NCBI GenBank assembly: GCA_021234155.1 | Contig: JAJEKV010000036.1 | Location: 10,369,426-10,433,425, forward strand | From: Isoetes taiwanensis | Lineage: Eukaryota > Streptophyta > Lycopodiopsida > Isoetales > Isoetaceae | Length of the DNA: 64,000 nucleotides | Direction: 5' to 3' | Shown: one piece after another, positions 53,034 through 63,170 of the stretch | Layout: each line of letters opens with the position of its first letter | How positions within the stretch are numbered: position 1 is the stretch's first letter | Translations under genes and position numbers: made by a program | Notes under the pieces: model-generated | The model's database searches: none | The model's input: only the letters and a program-made list of their open reading frames with translations | What the model was told of the DNA's origin: nothing

Positions 53034-55215
53034 CAACCATATTAATGCTTGTTTATGTTTTCTTGGATGCAGGTAACAGGATCTTTTATTCCTTGCTATG
53101 TATGCTTTAAGAAATGGAAGTTTGATAAAGAGCTTGGATTCATATTGGCAAATTGGAAGTGAGCACGAGACATGGAATATGGAGATATTTTGGCAAAACA
53201 ATTGGATGGTTTGATTTTATTAATGTCTGTTGTTTAAATCTAGAATATATGTAAAAGATAAAACTCTGATGTTGATAACAGGTCTGATAATAATATATTT
53301 ACATGAAGTTTATCACTTAAGTAAGTACTTTGTGTAAATTTTTCTGCGAAAGTCTGATTTCAGTCAATTGTGCATGATTTTTTTTTTTTTTTTTCTTAAA
53401 AAGTTTAGACTGTGCGTGATACAATCCCAGGGATTCCGCTTTCATGATAAGTCGATAGCAAATGGCTATTAAATGTTCTACTAGCCTTGCTCAAAATTTT
53501 AAAACTCTATGACATGTTCTGCTTTACGTCAGATATATGCTGGGATTATGATCTGGTGCTCTCAGATGGCACTACAATGCCAAGTTGTGGATGTATGACT
53601 TGGAGATCATTTAGATGGCTCTGCATTCCCAAGTTATGCCGTTATATCTTCTAGATAATGCCTTGTCAAGCTATTGCTCTTGAACAAAACTTTGGGCAAA
53701 GGAAAATATTCACTTGGCATCCGAAATTATATTCTTGACCATTAAGCAATGAAAAGTTCAAGTTTAGGGTTCCGAAACCCTAAACATTTATCATTTTGAA
53801 CCATCGCCACTGAGACAGCAATCAGCAATCAGCTATCGACTGCTTAGATTCGCTCTATTTGTCTGTCGAAATTTGAATCTATCTGTTGGTGCTTTTACAA
53901 GTTTCTTGCTTGTTGTATTCTGAGTTATGGCCTTGAATCTATTTGAAAATGCTATATGCTCCGAAAATCATGCTCTGGAAAAAATACGAAGGTATTAAAG
54001 CCCAGTTTCCATCTGTTTTATCCAATCCGACTTCATCACTGCCGTCAAGACTATCAGCAAAATGTATACTCGATTTCAACAAAGCAACGATCTTTAATCC
54101 AGGTTTGCTATATGATTTATATGTGGAATTCTTGTTTAGAAAGAAGGCCTGTAATTAAATATGAGATCCAGGTTCAGTTTTTTCTCTTTAGAAAAGGCAG
54201 CGTATAGCTGCTTAGTTTTCTGTGCTCACTATAAGGCAGCATACTGTTGACTATCTATGAATACCGGGCTATTAGCTTACATATTAAGATTCAAATTCTA
54301 CATGTATAAACACGGTCTATAGTAGATTTAGAATCATTCTTCTAACTAGAACTAATGCAGGGCAAAAGGTTACAATGTGTGAAAGGCTAAACGCCGAGAG
54401 ACACCACATGTACCTTTGGCCCTTGCACTCTTACCCTTTTCAGACTAACAATGTATTGATTGGCTGCAGGTACCGGTTCTCTCCTCTCCTTGTTGCTTTT
54501 TTGTCCGTTCAAGTTATTTCTTAGCCTAGAAGGATGAATGAACACGAAATGGAAGTTGTGACATCAAAAAATCAAATTGATATGTTGGTTCGAAGGCTGC
54601 AATCTTGATACCAGACATTTGAAAGGAGGAATATGAAGTTTTAACTTGGATACATGGCCAAGGGAAGTGACTTTTGACATTTGATCTTTCATTTTGTGAA
54701 GTCTATGAAATCTCTATAGATATATAAATCTGTATTTTACATGCATAAAATTGTTTTCTCCTTAAAAAACATGAAGCGTGAATTTCTGCTTCTGTTATTG
54801 GTAGGAAGGTAAACCTTGCGCATAAGCTGCCCATTGTATCTGCATTGTGAAGGTAATGATATTTTATGATCAGAAACATAAGTTGAGTATTCTGCACAGA
54901 TTTGTATTTCTTAGAAAAGCTTTATCCAAATGCCTCTCTAAATTTGAATTTAGTTTGAAATACTTGCACGGATGTGAATGTCATGTTTATTGACCTTTAA
55001 CAAGGTTCATATCATATTTTATCATTATTTCTGCAATTGCATCTGTCTTGTCCTTGGAACTATTTTCTATAAGTTGTTTCAAAGAAGCTAAATATCACAT
55101 GTAATCAGGTCTAGGCCTAAAGGAAAATAACACCTATTTTCGTTTAGGGCTGCTAATTGGTCTTTAAATTCTGAAGGCATCGGAATGGTAAGACGAAGGT
55201 CTTTATTGACTTGAA

Positions 55216-55252
<37 letters not shown>

Positions 55253-55555
55253 TAACGTAGTCTTGGCCTAAGAATAGTTCACCTGACTAGACTTAGGGCT
55301 GCATATTGTATCAAGTTATTTCCTTGAAAAGGATTAGCAAGATAGAAGTCTGGAAACAAATTTAAAGGTTTTTTTATATGTATCTATACTCAGTTTCTTA
55401 GTTATACCAAGAACCTTGACTATGTTATGTTAAATTCAATAAACTAACAATGTCTTGATGAAGATCATTTTAGGATAACACAACGGAAGATGAACAAGAG
55501 AGCAATAATCAATGGATAAGGGAGCTTCTGCACTCGATATGATAAATGCAATACT
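53034..55555. other. Gene-free stretch with two oligo-T tracts
   Basis: T-runs lie at about 53381-53396 and 55218-55249. The latter (about 32 T) could be the tail of a minus-strand retroposon, but no coding sequence lies to its right. Near 53905-53990 a short frame (MALNLFENAICSENHALEKI) ends in a donor-like CGAAG|GTATT and is preceded by a telo-box-like AAACCCTAAA. It could be a lone first exon, but I cannot support it. Confidence 0.35.
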
Positions 55556-55559
55556 GATT

Positions 55560-56900
55560 GCCCAAACTATGCAGTCCAAATAATTTTAGGATGCATACGA
55601 AATAAGGAGATTCACTCGTATATAACATTCAGGGAGTTCAATATGTGTGACAAAAGAATGTCTTCAGTAGCCTGACTTGGATTTAATGGGTGGTTCAAAA
55701 TGTACCACATCATGAAGAAGGCTAATTTCGAGTTTGCTAAGTGCAGGGATATTCTGGCCTGCATATATCAGAACATAAAATCCATTTCGTATGATCGAAC
55801 TTGCCTGGAGGTCATATAAGCAAAGAAGTTCATGATTGGACTTACAGCTCTAGAAGAAGCTAATGAAATGGATCTAACATTTGACAAGAAAGACAAAGGG
55901 GAAAACAGCAATGACAATCAAACTCAGAAAGAAAAAGAAGTGCCTAATCTGACTCTGGCAAATTCTGCCTGTTATCCAGTGATCACTGAACAGCTGCAGC
56001 AATTTATGATAATGCCATATGGAGAAGCCTGAACTATGGTGCACTAGCTCCAATTGATATTGACACATGGTTAGCTTTGGTTGGAATCTCTAAAGAAGAA
56101 GCTAAAAGAGCAAGAATTGATGCCACCAACTTGGAGAAAACTTTAAATATATTAAAGATTGAGTTACCTTTTAAAATGGAGCTGTCTAGGGAGATATGCA
56201 TCAGAGGAGAAATGATTCAGATCTGCCAAAAAGGACACATGGCTTTTCCCAACATTGAAAGAAATGATTACTATCTTAAAAGAATATAGAGGACCCACTG
56301 CTCGTACTTCACATGCAGATGCGACAAAGATAAGGAAAAATAAGAAGAAAGAAGATATCTGCCGATGTGGGGTCATTTGGTTTGATCAAGGCATCTAGTT
56401 TGTGATAAACCAAATGGAGAATATATAATGCCTGATTCTGCACCAATGCTCGGAATGGTGACTTTTATATAATGTTGAATATAGTCCTCAATCCTGCAGT
56501 GATTGCTTACATGTCTTACCTTGAGGTAAGAAAGATCATGTTTGATATGACTGTAAGTTATTCCAGGACACCTGATAAAGGTCTAAAACAGATGTTTGGA
56601 AACAACAAAGTGGCAGATATCATTGAAAAAACTATTAAACCAGTAACTTTTCTGAAGTACCAAGGATCTGTGTTTAAAAAGCAAGTCTTTGTGGACAAAA
56701 GGTACGCAGGATACAAAATGACCAGGAAGGAGAAAATGGTAAATCTTATGCTGCCACCATGTATCACTGATGATACAAGTAGTAGCAATACCAATCATGC
56801 AAAAACAGTCTCAGAGATCAGCAATGAACCAGGAGTAGATCCAACCATGGGAAGAGTATCTATAGAAATCCTAAGCAACTTTGAAGTCCTACAATGACTG
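55560..56900 (+). pseudogene. Unrecognised broken coding chain
   Basis: Successive frames read MKKANFEFAKCRDILACIYQ, MIGLTALEEANEMDLTFDKK, ALAPIDIDTWLALVGISKEE, RIDATNLEKTLNILKIELPF, GHMAFPNIERNDYYLKRI, NPAVIAYMSYLEVRKIMFDM and KPVTFLKYQGSVFKKQVFVD. These are separated by stops and frame changes. The sequence is convincingly protein-like over about 1.3 kb, with ordinary plant codon use. I do not recognise a family and see no retroelement or transposase motif. The 3' end overlaps the start of duplicated copy B. It may be a degenerate host gene or an unknown transposon product. Confidence 0.45.
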
Positions 56901-57763
56901 GAACCACATTTGGAATTCTCCAGTAAAAGCCATGGGCACAAGCGAGAAACTCAGGTTCTTCTATATTAGCATAATTCTTTGCATGTGATAAATTGTAGTA
57001 AGTTGATTTCTGTAAGCTAAGAGTTAAATTTCAGATAGATAAGGCTAGTTAAGCTTGGCATTAGCTGCAATCTTGAAAATATAAATGGAGAGAACACAAT
57101 GAGGATGAAAACATGACAAAAGTAAGATTGAAGCATGTTTACTTGGAATTAAAGTATTGAAACATTGTAATAGTGCAAAGACAAGATAAGGCAGTAAGTA
57201 GGATGTCTATTATTGAGAATATTGAGAATATATTACATAGATGCTTAGATCTGGGTTGTCCAGGATGTTGATTGGTATACTGTTCTTTTTTTTGAGGTAA
57301 AAATAACAGGTAAAAGAGCCATATAATAAAATAAATGCTGATCTTCAAGAATTTATAACTTTACAGTTCAAAAACACTTGTGTTCGTAGATTATCTTTTA
57401 ACATGTAAAAGGAGAAGAGTCAAGTATCTGCTAGTGTATGGCTAAGGTTTTACAGGTGTACTAACTGAGGATGCAAAGCTTAAACAGGGTAAGTTGCCCT
57501 AATAGACAGATGGAAGAACCTAAGATAAGGGGTGCATAATACAGATCCAGTGCATAATACATGTCCGTTGGTTGCTCCATAGGAAGTAGCCATGGGTGTA
57601 ATATTGGAATGTACCATATGACAGAATGAATAATTAGCTGCCAGCTAATGACTAGCTAGTTCTTGTCCGTTGATATATAATTTTTAGAAACTAACCCTTA
57701 GAGCTCTTTGCGTAGATTAAGGAATAAGGGGTGAATATGCCTATCCAACAGCTCTCGTTGCCC

Positions 57764-58007
57764 GGAGTCACCCCCCGTGTGAATATGCACCCAAACCAAA
57801 GGGGGTTTAAGGGGGATTTTAATTTAAATGTGTTGGACCCAATGGTTGTGTTAATTAATGTCAATGGTAGTTATGTGTTGGTTGTTAATGTCAATGGTTG
57901 TTATGTGTTGGGGGATTTAATTTTTATATGTTGGATGTTAATGGTTTGTGTTGCAAAAAAAATTTTTTGGCCCCTTCGGGGCCTTAGGGACATCCCCCCC
58001 GTGTGAC
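57764..58007. repeat. Segment bounded by CCCCCCGTGTGA direct repeats
   Basis: CACCCCCCGTGTGA near 57768 and ATCCCCCCGTGTGA near 57993 bracket about 225 bp. This holds two tandem units of GTTAATGTCAATGGT(A/T)GTTATGTGTTGG (57853-57912) and the perfect hairpin GGCCCC-TTC-GGGGCC (57969-57983). The phrase AGGGGGTTTAAGGGGGATTT also resembles 7.16 kb (GGGGGTTTACAGGGGGATTT). Confidence 0.6.
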
Positions 58008-58633
58008 AAAAAATTTAGAATTCAAACCAGAAAAAAACTAGAATTCCTTTGAGGCTTTCATCACCTGTAGCTTTTGAATTTCATCACAATAAAACAAATA
58101 GAACATAAGTAAAAGTTACCATAAAGATAGAGCGGATTGATCCCATTATTCTGAAAGTCATAAAGTTTGCAACACCCATACACAAACATTTTTGAACTAG
58201 AATTTAACAGCAGCCTTTGGCCTCCATGGATTCTTGTGGTGAGAAACCAAAGTGGGAAACTTTTTTGCTTGTTAGCACAAGGATCTAGAAGCCTTGGAAT
58301 TTGCTTAATAACTGCCTCAAAATCTAAATTGCATGGTAATTTTTTGCAAGCTTCATTCGGAATGAGCCATAAAACAATATCCAATAGCGCAATCCTGTAT
58401 TAATCAACTGGTAGGATGTGAAAGCCTACAAAACCCGGACGAAAAATTGCTGTTTTAGCATAGATAACTTAACCAAACATAACCATATCATACACTATCA
58501 AAACGATCTCAGAGAGAGCTTTCCAACGCAATAAAAATCATCTCAAACAGAGCTCTGGATCAAAAGTTATGATAAGAAATGTGTTGCCGGCGGGGAAACT
58601 GCACTACATGCGCCCTTCAAGCCCTTCATGTGC

Positions 58634-58749
58634 CCATTATGCACCACACACACAAAAAGAGGGCTTTTGTTGTGAGCCATTGGTTGTTGACCATTATGCA
58701 CCACACGCACAAAAAAAGGGCTTTTGTTGTGAGCCATTGGTTATTGACC
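58634..58749. repeat. Two-copy 57-59-bp tandem repeat
   Basis: CATTATGCACCACAC(A/G)CAC to GAGCCATTGGTT(G/A)TTGAC is repeated head to tail with about four differences. Confidence 0.85.
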
Positions 58750-59091
58750 ATTGGAAAAAAAGGCTAAAATCAATGGCTCAGAAATGGTGCACTCTAGATG
58801 TACGCATTAGTACATCCATTTGAATACATCACAAAATCATAGGAAAACCTTAGTGAAAAGCGTACAAAAACACAAAGAAAACCCCCTGTTATTATGCTAC
58901 ATATACAAGTAGGGTGAATGGAAAAACCTAAAAGGTCCCATGACACTTGCTATCCAAAACATAGCAACCATATTAATGTCACGGTTGTGTTGTGAAGCAT
59001 TCGCAATAGAACGACCATTCTTTGGCAAGGGACGTTGCTTTTTTGGGATCGCATTCCCTATATATGCTCTTCATTTTCAGTTCTCCTGTCA

Positions 59092-59209
59092 TCGGCATTC
59101 TCTTGAGCTAGTTTCTCTACTCTATTCTGTTCCTCCTAGCTTCTTAGGGTTCGGCATTCTATTGAGCTAGTTTCTCTACTCTATTCTGTTCCTCCTGGCT
59201 TCTTAGAGT
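59092..59209. repeat. Two-copy 59-bp tandem repeat
   Basis: TCGGCATTCT(C/A)TTGAGCTAG to CTTCTTAG(G/A)GT is repeated exactly head to tail with only about four differences, so the duplication is recent. Confidence 0.9.
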
Positions 59210-59269
59210 TCTCCTTACCTTAGCTACTTTCATCTATTTTACTCCTAGAATTATTTCACGGCAAGGTTA

Positions 59270-59700
59270 ATATTCGGGCGGATGCCTCGAGGCCGTTTTG
59301 CTTTTCTATTAACAGAAATGAATAAGAGATTAATCTCCCTGAACAAACACAACTAATTTTGTGCTTGTACACGCCATCAATCCATGCCAAAGGACATGAT
59401 GATGTGGAATGTGTCCATTCATGAAGAGATGCAACTCACACCTCTTCATACACTATGTAAAGCCACAATCCAGGCTCCTTGGATTAACTCTGAATATATA
59501 TAATTTTCCACACACAATTCTATTTCATAACATGGTATCAGAGCCTCGTTAAAGGCTAAAGAAATCAAGGGCTGCCTTGTAGAGCAGCCCACTCAAGTGA
59601 CAAAAGCGACCCAAGCAAAAGTCAGTAAGCAATCCAAGCAATGGAAGCAAATGATCCTGAACACAATAATGCGGAAGAAATTAAGGTTTACTCAAATCTT
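59270..59700 (+). mobile_element. Copia 5' remnant: LTR end, primer site, gag start
   Basis: A region with an LTR-like TATA box (TGAATATATATAATT, about 59488) ends TTTCATAACA at 59532. It is followed directly by TGGTATCAGAGCC (59533-59545), the tRNA-Met primer site. About 95 bp later ATGGAAGCAAATGATCCTGA (59641) starts a gag-like frame (MEANDPEHNNAEEIKVYSN) that breaks after 28 codons. The left LTR boundary is not determined, and everything downstream of gag is missing. The next element begins at 59908. Confidence 0.75.
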
Positions 59701-59907
59701 AAATTTTTTTCTCTAAATCTATCTTAAGCAAGCACACATAAGGAGCAGCGCAATCATGTTGTCGTCATATTGCTCATTGAAGCAAATACTTAAGGCTTCT
59801 ATACAAGATTTCTGAATTGGCATACCCCCCCTGCCAAATTCATGTTAAGGTCTCAGCCATGAAGGCTATGAAGACCGAAAATTATGCTGCAGCCATCAAA
59901 CGATGCA

Positions 59908-60459
59908 TGTTAGTCCCGTACGTCCTGATACAGGACTATTCATGCACACCTCGGACCAGGTCAAGAACAAGGACCCAAAACCAGGTCCAGGTCAGTCATC
60001 AAAAGCCCAGTAGAAGACCACGCAGAAGGTCACGCCCAAGAAGAGGCAGAGAACAGACAAGTGATGGGCCGTCAGTGTCAGCGGGATTCCAGGCACTTCA
60101 AGAGGCACCGCCAGCATTCCCACAAATCAGGCCTTCTTCCAGGAGTCGGCACCGAGATCTGACAGTGTCTATATTGGGCCAAAGGCCATTGTACTATATA
60201 TATGGGTAGAGCTAGCATTCAAAGGTTATGAGTTTTGGTTCTTGTCTCCCTCAATTTCTCTCTCAATTGCGAGAGCTCATGTATTCTGATTGATATCAAA
60301 AAGTTTCCTCCACACATTTGTGTTTCTGTTATCTTTTTGTTTCCCTTTTCTTGTTCTTTTGCAAATCCCGCGTGACACAGCTCCCGGATTCTCCTGTTTG
60401 ATCCAAGGGTCCTCACAGAGGGCTGTCTTGCAGGAGTTCCCGAACCCAGACCCCAAACA
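59908..60459 (+). repeat. Gypsy 5' LTR (552 bp)
   Basis: It starts TGTTAGTCCCGTACG and ends CCCCAAACA, giving TG...CA ends. The 3' end is fixed by the primer site two bases on. A palindrome GTCCTG-ATA-CAGGAC lies about 16 bp from the start and is kept in the copy at 22.47 kb. The other LTR lies outside the window. The upstream five bases (ATGCA) are the candidate target duplication. Confidence 0.8.
60190..60206 (+). promoter_or_regulatory. LTR TATA box
   Basis: TACTATATATATGGGTAG within the LTR is a strong TATA box. Transcription would start about 30 bp downstream, leaving an R-U5 of roughly 230 bp, normal for this class. Confidence 0.65.
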
Positions 60460-60460
60460 C

Positions 60461-60477
60461 TGTCGCCGTTGCCGAGT
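60461..60477 (+). other. Gypsy primer-binding site (tRNA-Asp type)
   Basis: TGTCGCCGTTGCCGAGT resembles the TGGCGCCGTTGCCGGGGA primer site of plant Tat/Athila elements (tRNA-Asp), with a few substitutions. It begins one base after the LTR. Confidence 0.8.
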
Positions 60478-60503
60478 CTGATCTTTCCTTTCTTCTTTCC
60501 ACC

Positions 60504-61289
60504 ATGTCTCATCGTGCTTTCACCCCTGAAGACCTTCTTTGCCAAACGATGACTCGCTTGGAGCGCCATCAACGTCGCGAGGCTGTTCAGGACATGTATG
60601 ACAATGCTTATGACATTGAGGGAGGTCGTGTCCGCTCACGAGCTCAGTTGACACCACCTACTCCTTGCGCTCATTCTCGACCAGGGACTCCCCCTGTGTG
60701 TCGGCATTGTTCTCAACCTCAGTCGCCCCATCATACCCCTGTTCAGCCCACGCCTCATTATTTCTAGACTCTAGAAAGCACCTATATTACCATACCTTCA
60801 GGCCACACCCCTCTGCCATCACAACCTTCTTCTCCTCCTACAGGGATGGGCTACCCTCAAGTTTCCTTTGGCCCTCCCCTGTTCATGAATTTCAGACTTC
60901 TCCATCTTTTCAGAATGCTCTTCCTGTTTACCAACTCACTGATCTCAAGTCTAATGAGGAGAGCTCCCATGGTCCTTCACCACAGGATGTTCCTTTCTCT
61001 GGCCCTCCAGGTTTCTCTGTTCCACCACCACCTTGTTCTCAGCCCACGGCTGTTCAATCAGGCTATCTTCCTGCCTGTCTATGCACCAGTTCCGCCTTCA
61101 TCTCCTACTCACAATTTGAAGTTGACTTATCCTACTTTTGGCAACACTAAAGGCAAATCTCTGGATCAAAGTGCTCAAGCTCACATGGAGGAATTCGAGG
61201 CCTTGGCCATTCTCAATGGTCATGCTCAACCTCAACTTAAGTTTCACATCTTTTCGACCACACTATGAGGCGCCCCTCATCAATGACTC
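60504..61289 (+). pseudogene. Gypsy gag, N-terminal part (frameshifted)
   Basis: The frame 60504-60767 starts MSHRAFTPEDLLCQTMTRLE 27 bp after the primer site and is the likely gag start. It ends at a TAG. Coding continues in another frame up to 61268, including LTYPTFGNTKGKSLDQSAQA and EEFEALAILNGHAQPQLKF. At least two frame changes separate these from the next gag block. The Pro/His/Ser-rich composition is normal for the N-terminal arm of this class. Confidence 0.75.
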
Positions 61290-62153
61290 ATGGCCAACAA
61301 AAGCCACTGGAAACAAAGTTGGCATGAAATGAAAACGGCTTTCCTTGCTCATTATGGCACCACGGATGATGATCAACTCCTGGTCAAGCAACTCAATGAT
61401 CTTCAGCAGCAACCCACGGAGTCTGCGCGTGACTTTGCAGACCGTCTTCACATCCTTATTAGTGAGCTCCAGGAGTACCCCACGCAAAGCCAGATTCTTG
61501 TCTGGTTTCTGCAGGGCCTCCCTCCTGCCATTCGTCTCATGACGGAGTACCTGCGTCCCAAGTCTTTGGAGCAGGCGATTGAATTGGTCAATCACTCGGT
61601 CAACGTCTCCTCGCGGGGGGTTGCCCTCACGGAACTCCCTTTCATGCCTCCCGTCGTGGTTCCTCAGAATGCAGTTCAGCCTCAACAAACTCATCCGCAA
61701 CGCTCTCAGATCTGGTGCCATATCTGTAAATATCAAGGACATCTGGCCAATGAATGCAACTCCTCCAATGGACCTCCTCATTGCAAAAGATGCAACATGT
61801 GCAATCATGCCACGGAAGAATGCACCTGCTCTCATCCTACACCCTTCAGGCATAAGATGGTTTTTCAAGTACAGACCACGCCTCAGCAACAACCACCATA
61901 TCAGCCTCAGCAATATCCAGCTCAACAACCTCAACAGTATCCACAAACTCAACAACCTCAGCAGTCACGGGGACAAGGCTCCCGTCCTCCTTTTGATCCT
62001 TCCAAGGCTCAGTGTTATCATCGTCATGAATGGGGCCATACCACCACGGCGTGCCCTCAACTTCCACAAGTTCAAGTCCAACTTCCAGGTACAAATCAAC
62101 CTGCTTCTGTCTGCCTCACGGCTTACCAGCTGTGGGTTGCCAATGATAAATAA
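61290..62153 (+). pseudogene. Gypsy gag core and zinc knuckles
   Basis: The frame of 287 codons contains the retrotransposon gag domain (WHEMKTAFLAHYGTTDDDQL, LNDLQQQPTESARDFADRLH, LVWFLQGLPPAIRLMTEYL). Cysteine clusters follow: CHICKYQGHLANEC (a good CCHC knuckle) and CKRCNMCNHATEEC. After a Gln/Pro repeat comes CYHRHEWGHTTTAC, where the second cysteine is now R. The gag domain forms the virus-like particle and the knuckles bind RNA. The frame ends at 62153 with a TAA. Coding resumes at 62169 in another frame. Confidence 0.88.
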
Positions 62154-62168
62154 GGCCCGCGTCCGGTT

Positions 62169-63170
62169 TTGAGAAAGCCCCCACGGCCACCTCAACAACA
62201 GAGACCTCAGCAAGCAGCATCTACCTCCAATCCTCTGGATCAACAAGCTCAAGAAGAAATCTATCAGGCATTAAACCCTCCAGTGCAGCAGTCAAATTGG
62301 GTTGGTTTGGTTTCATGCCAGACCCGGGCTTCACGCCCCTTGACCATTATTCTTCATGACACGCAACCAGCTTTTGCTGTCGAGACGGTACCCCATGAAG
62401 ATGACAAAAAAGTTCATTTTGCGCCTGACTTAGATAAACTCATGCCTCATGTCATGCCCAAGGTGAGACAGAGTATTCTCAAACTCATGCAGGCTGCTGA
62501 AGGCCGCACACTGGCAAATGTTCATGCCACCACTCGAGCTCAGCAGCGTCAGGAGGCACCATCGTCATCTAAAAGCCCACGCTCTCAGCCGCATCCTAAT
62601 ATTGCTGCAGAGGTGGAGCTTCTCAACGAGGTTTCTGCTTTTTTACCACAGACTCCTGCTCCTTTGGATCCTGCTGATCCATTTTCTCATGTTCCTTTGG
62701 AACTTCAAGAAGAACTTGCAAAAATCAAAATTCCTTTGAGCCTTGCTACCATTTTGAAACTCTGTCCAACTCTCAAGGATCAGTTGCCCCTACCCACTGT
62801 TCTCGTTGGAGCCGTGGCTACATCAACACCCACGGTGCATGCCACGATGGGCAATCAGCACATCAATCATGTTCAAATCGATGGAGGCAGTGCTGTCAAT
62901 CTTATTACTGATAAGCTCAGGAAGCAATTGGGGATCAAACAACTATACCGTGCCCCCTATGACATCAAGTTGGCCAATGGCCATATCACACGACCTCAAG
63001 GCATCACTCTTCTCCTCCACATCAGCATTGGTGATCTCAAACCCCCCTTGGAATTTGGGGTTTGGAAAGCTGGAGAAGGTCCAGGTGACTATGAAATGCT
63101 GGTAGGCAGACCTTTTCTCCGTCAGGCTAAAAGTATTCATTACTGGGCCACGGACCAACTTGTTTACTGA
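62169..63170 (+). pseudogene. Gypsy gag-pro linker and aspartic protease
   Basis: A Gln/Pro-rich start leads to QEEIYQALNPPVQQSNWVGL and a linker (PFSHVPLELQEELAKIKIPL). The retropepsin follows: HVQIDGGSAVNLITDKLRKQ with catalytic D at codon 62880-62882, then RAPYDIKLANGHITRPQGI and EFGVWKAGEGPGDYEMLVGR, PFLRQAKSIHYW. It is highly similar to 22560-23163, including the DGG triad. Near 63165 one base is missing relative to that copy (CTTGTTTACTGATGG against CTTGTCATTACCGATGG), which ends the frame and shifts the rest. Confidence 0.88.

Larger units (their letters stand above)
56765..58980. repeat. Segmental duplication, copy B (interrupted twice)
   Basis: It matches copy A (52292-53033) in three blocks: about 56765-57368, 57645-57711 and 58897-58980. 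About 277 bp (57369-57645) and 1.19 kb (57712-58896) of DNA absent from copy A lie between the blocks. A small extra tandem unit (TTGAGAATA twice near 57215-57230) also differs. The two interruptions are insertions in B or deletions in A. Confidence 0.85.

Noticed and set aside
57969-57983. GGCCCCTTCGGGGCC followed by T-run-like sequence as a bacterial-type terminator
   Set aside because: The setting is a plant nuclear genome, no transcription unit ends there, and the homopolymers lie before the hairpin.
59817-60209. 130-residue basic frame
   Set aside because: It crosses the LTR start and TATA region of the gypsy element; RNA-level LTR sequence, not a gene.
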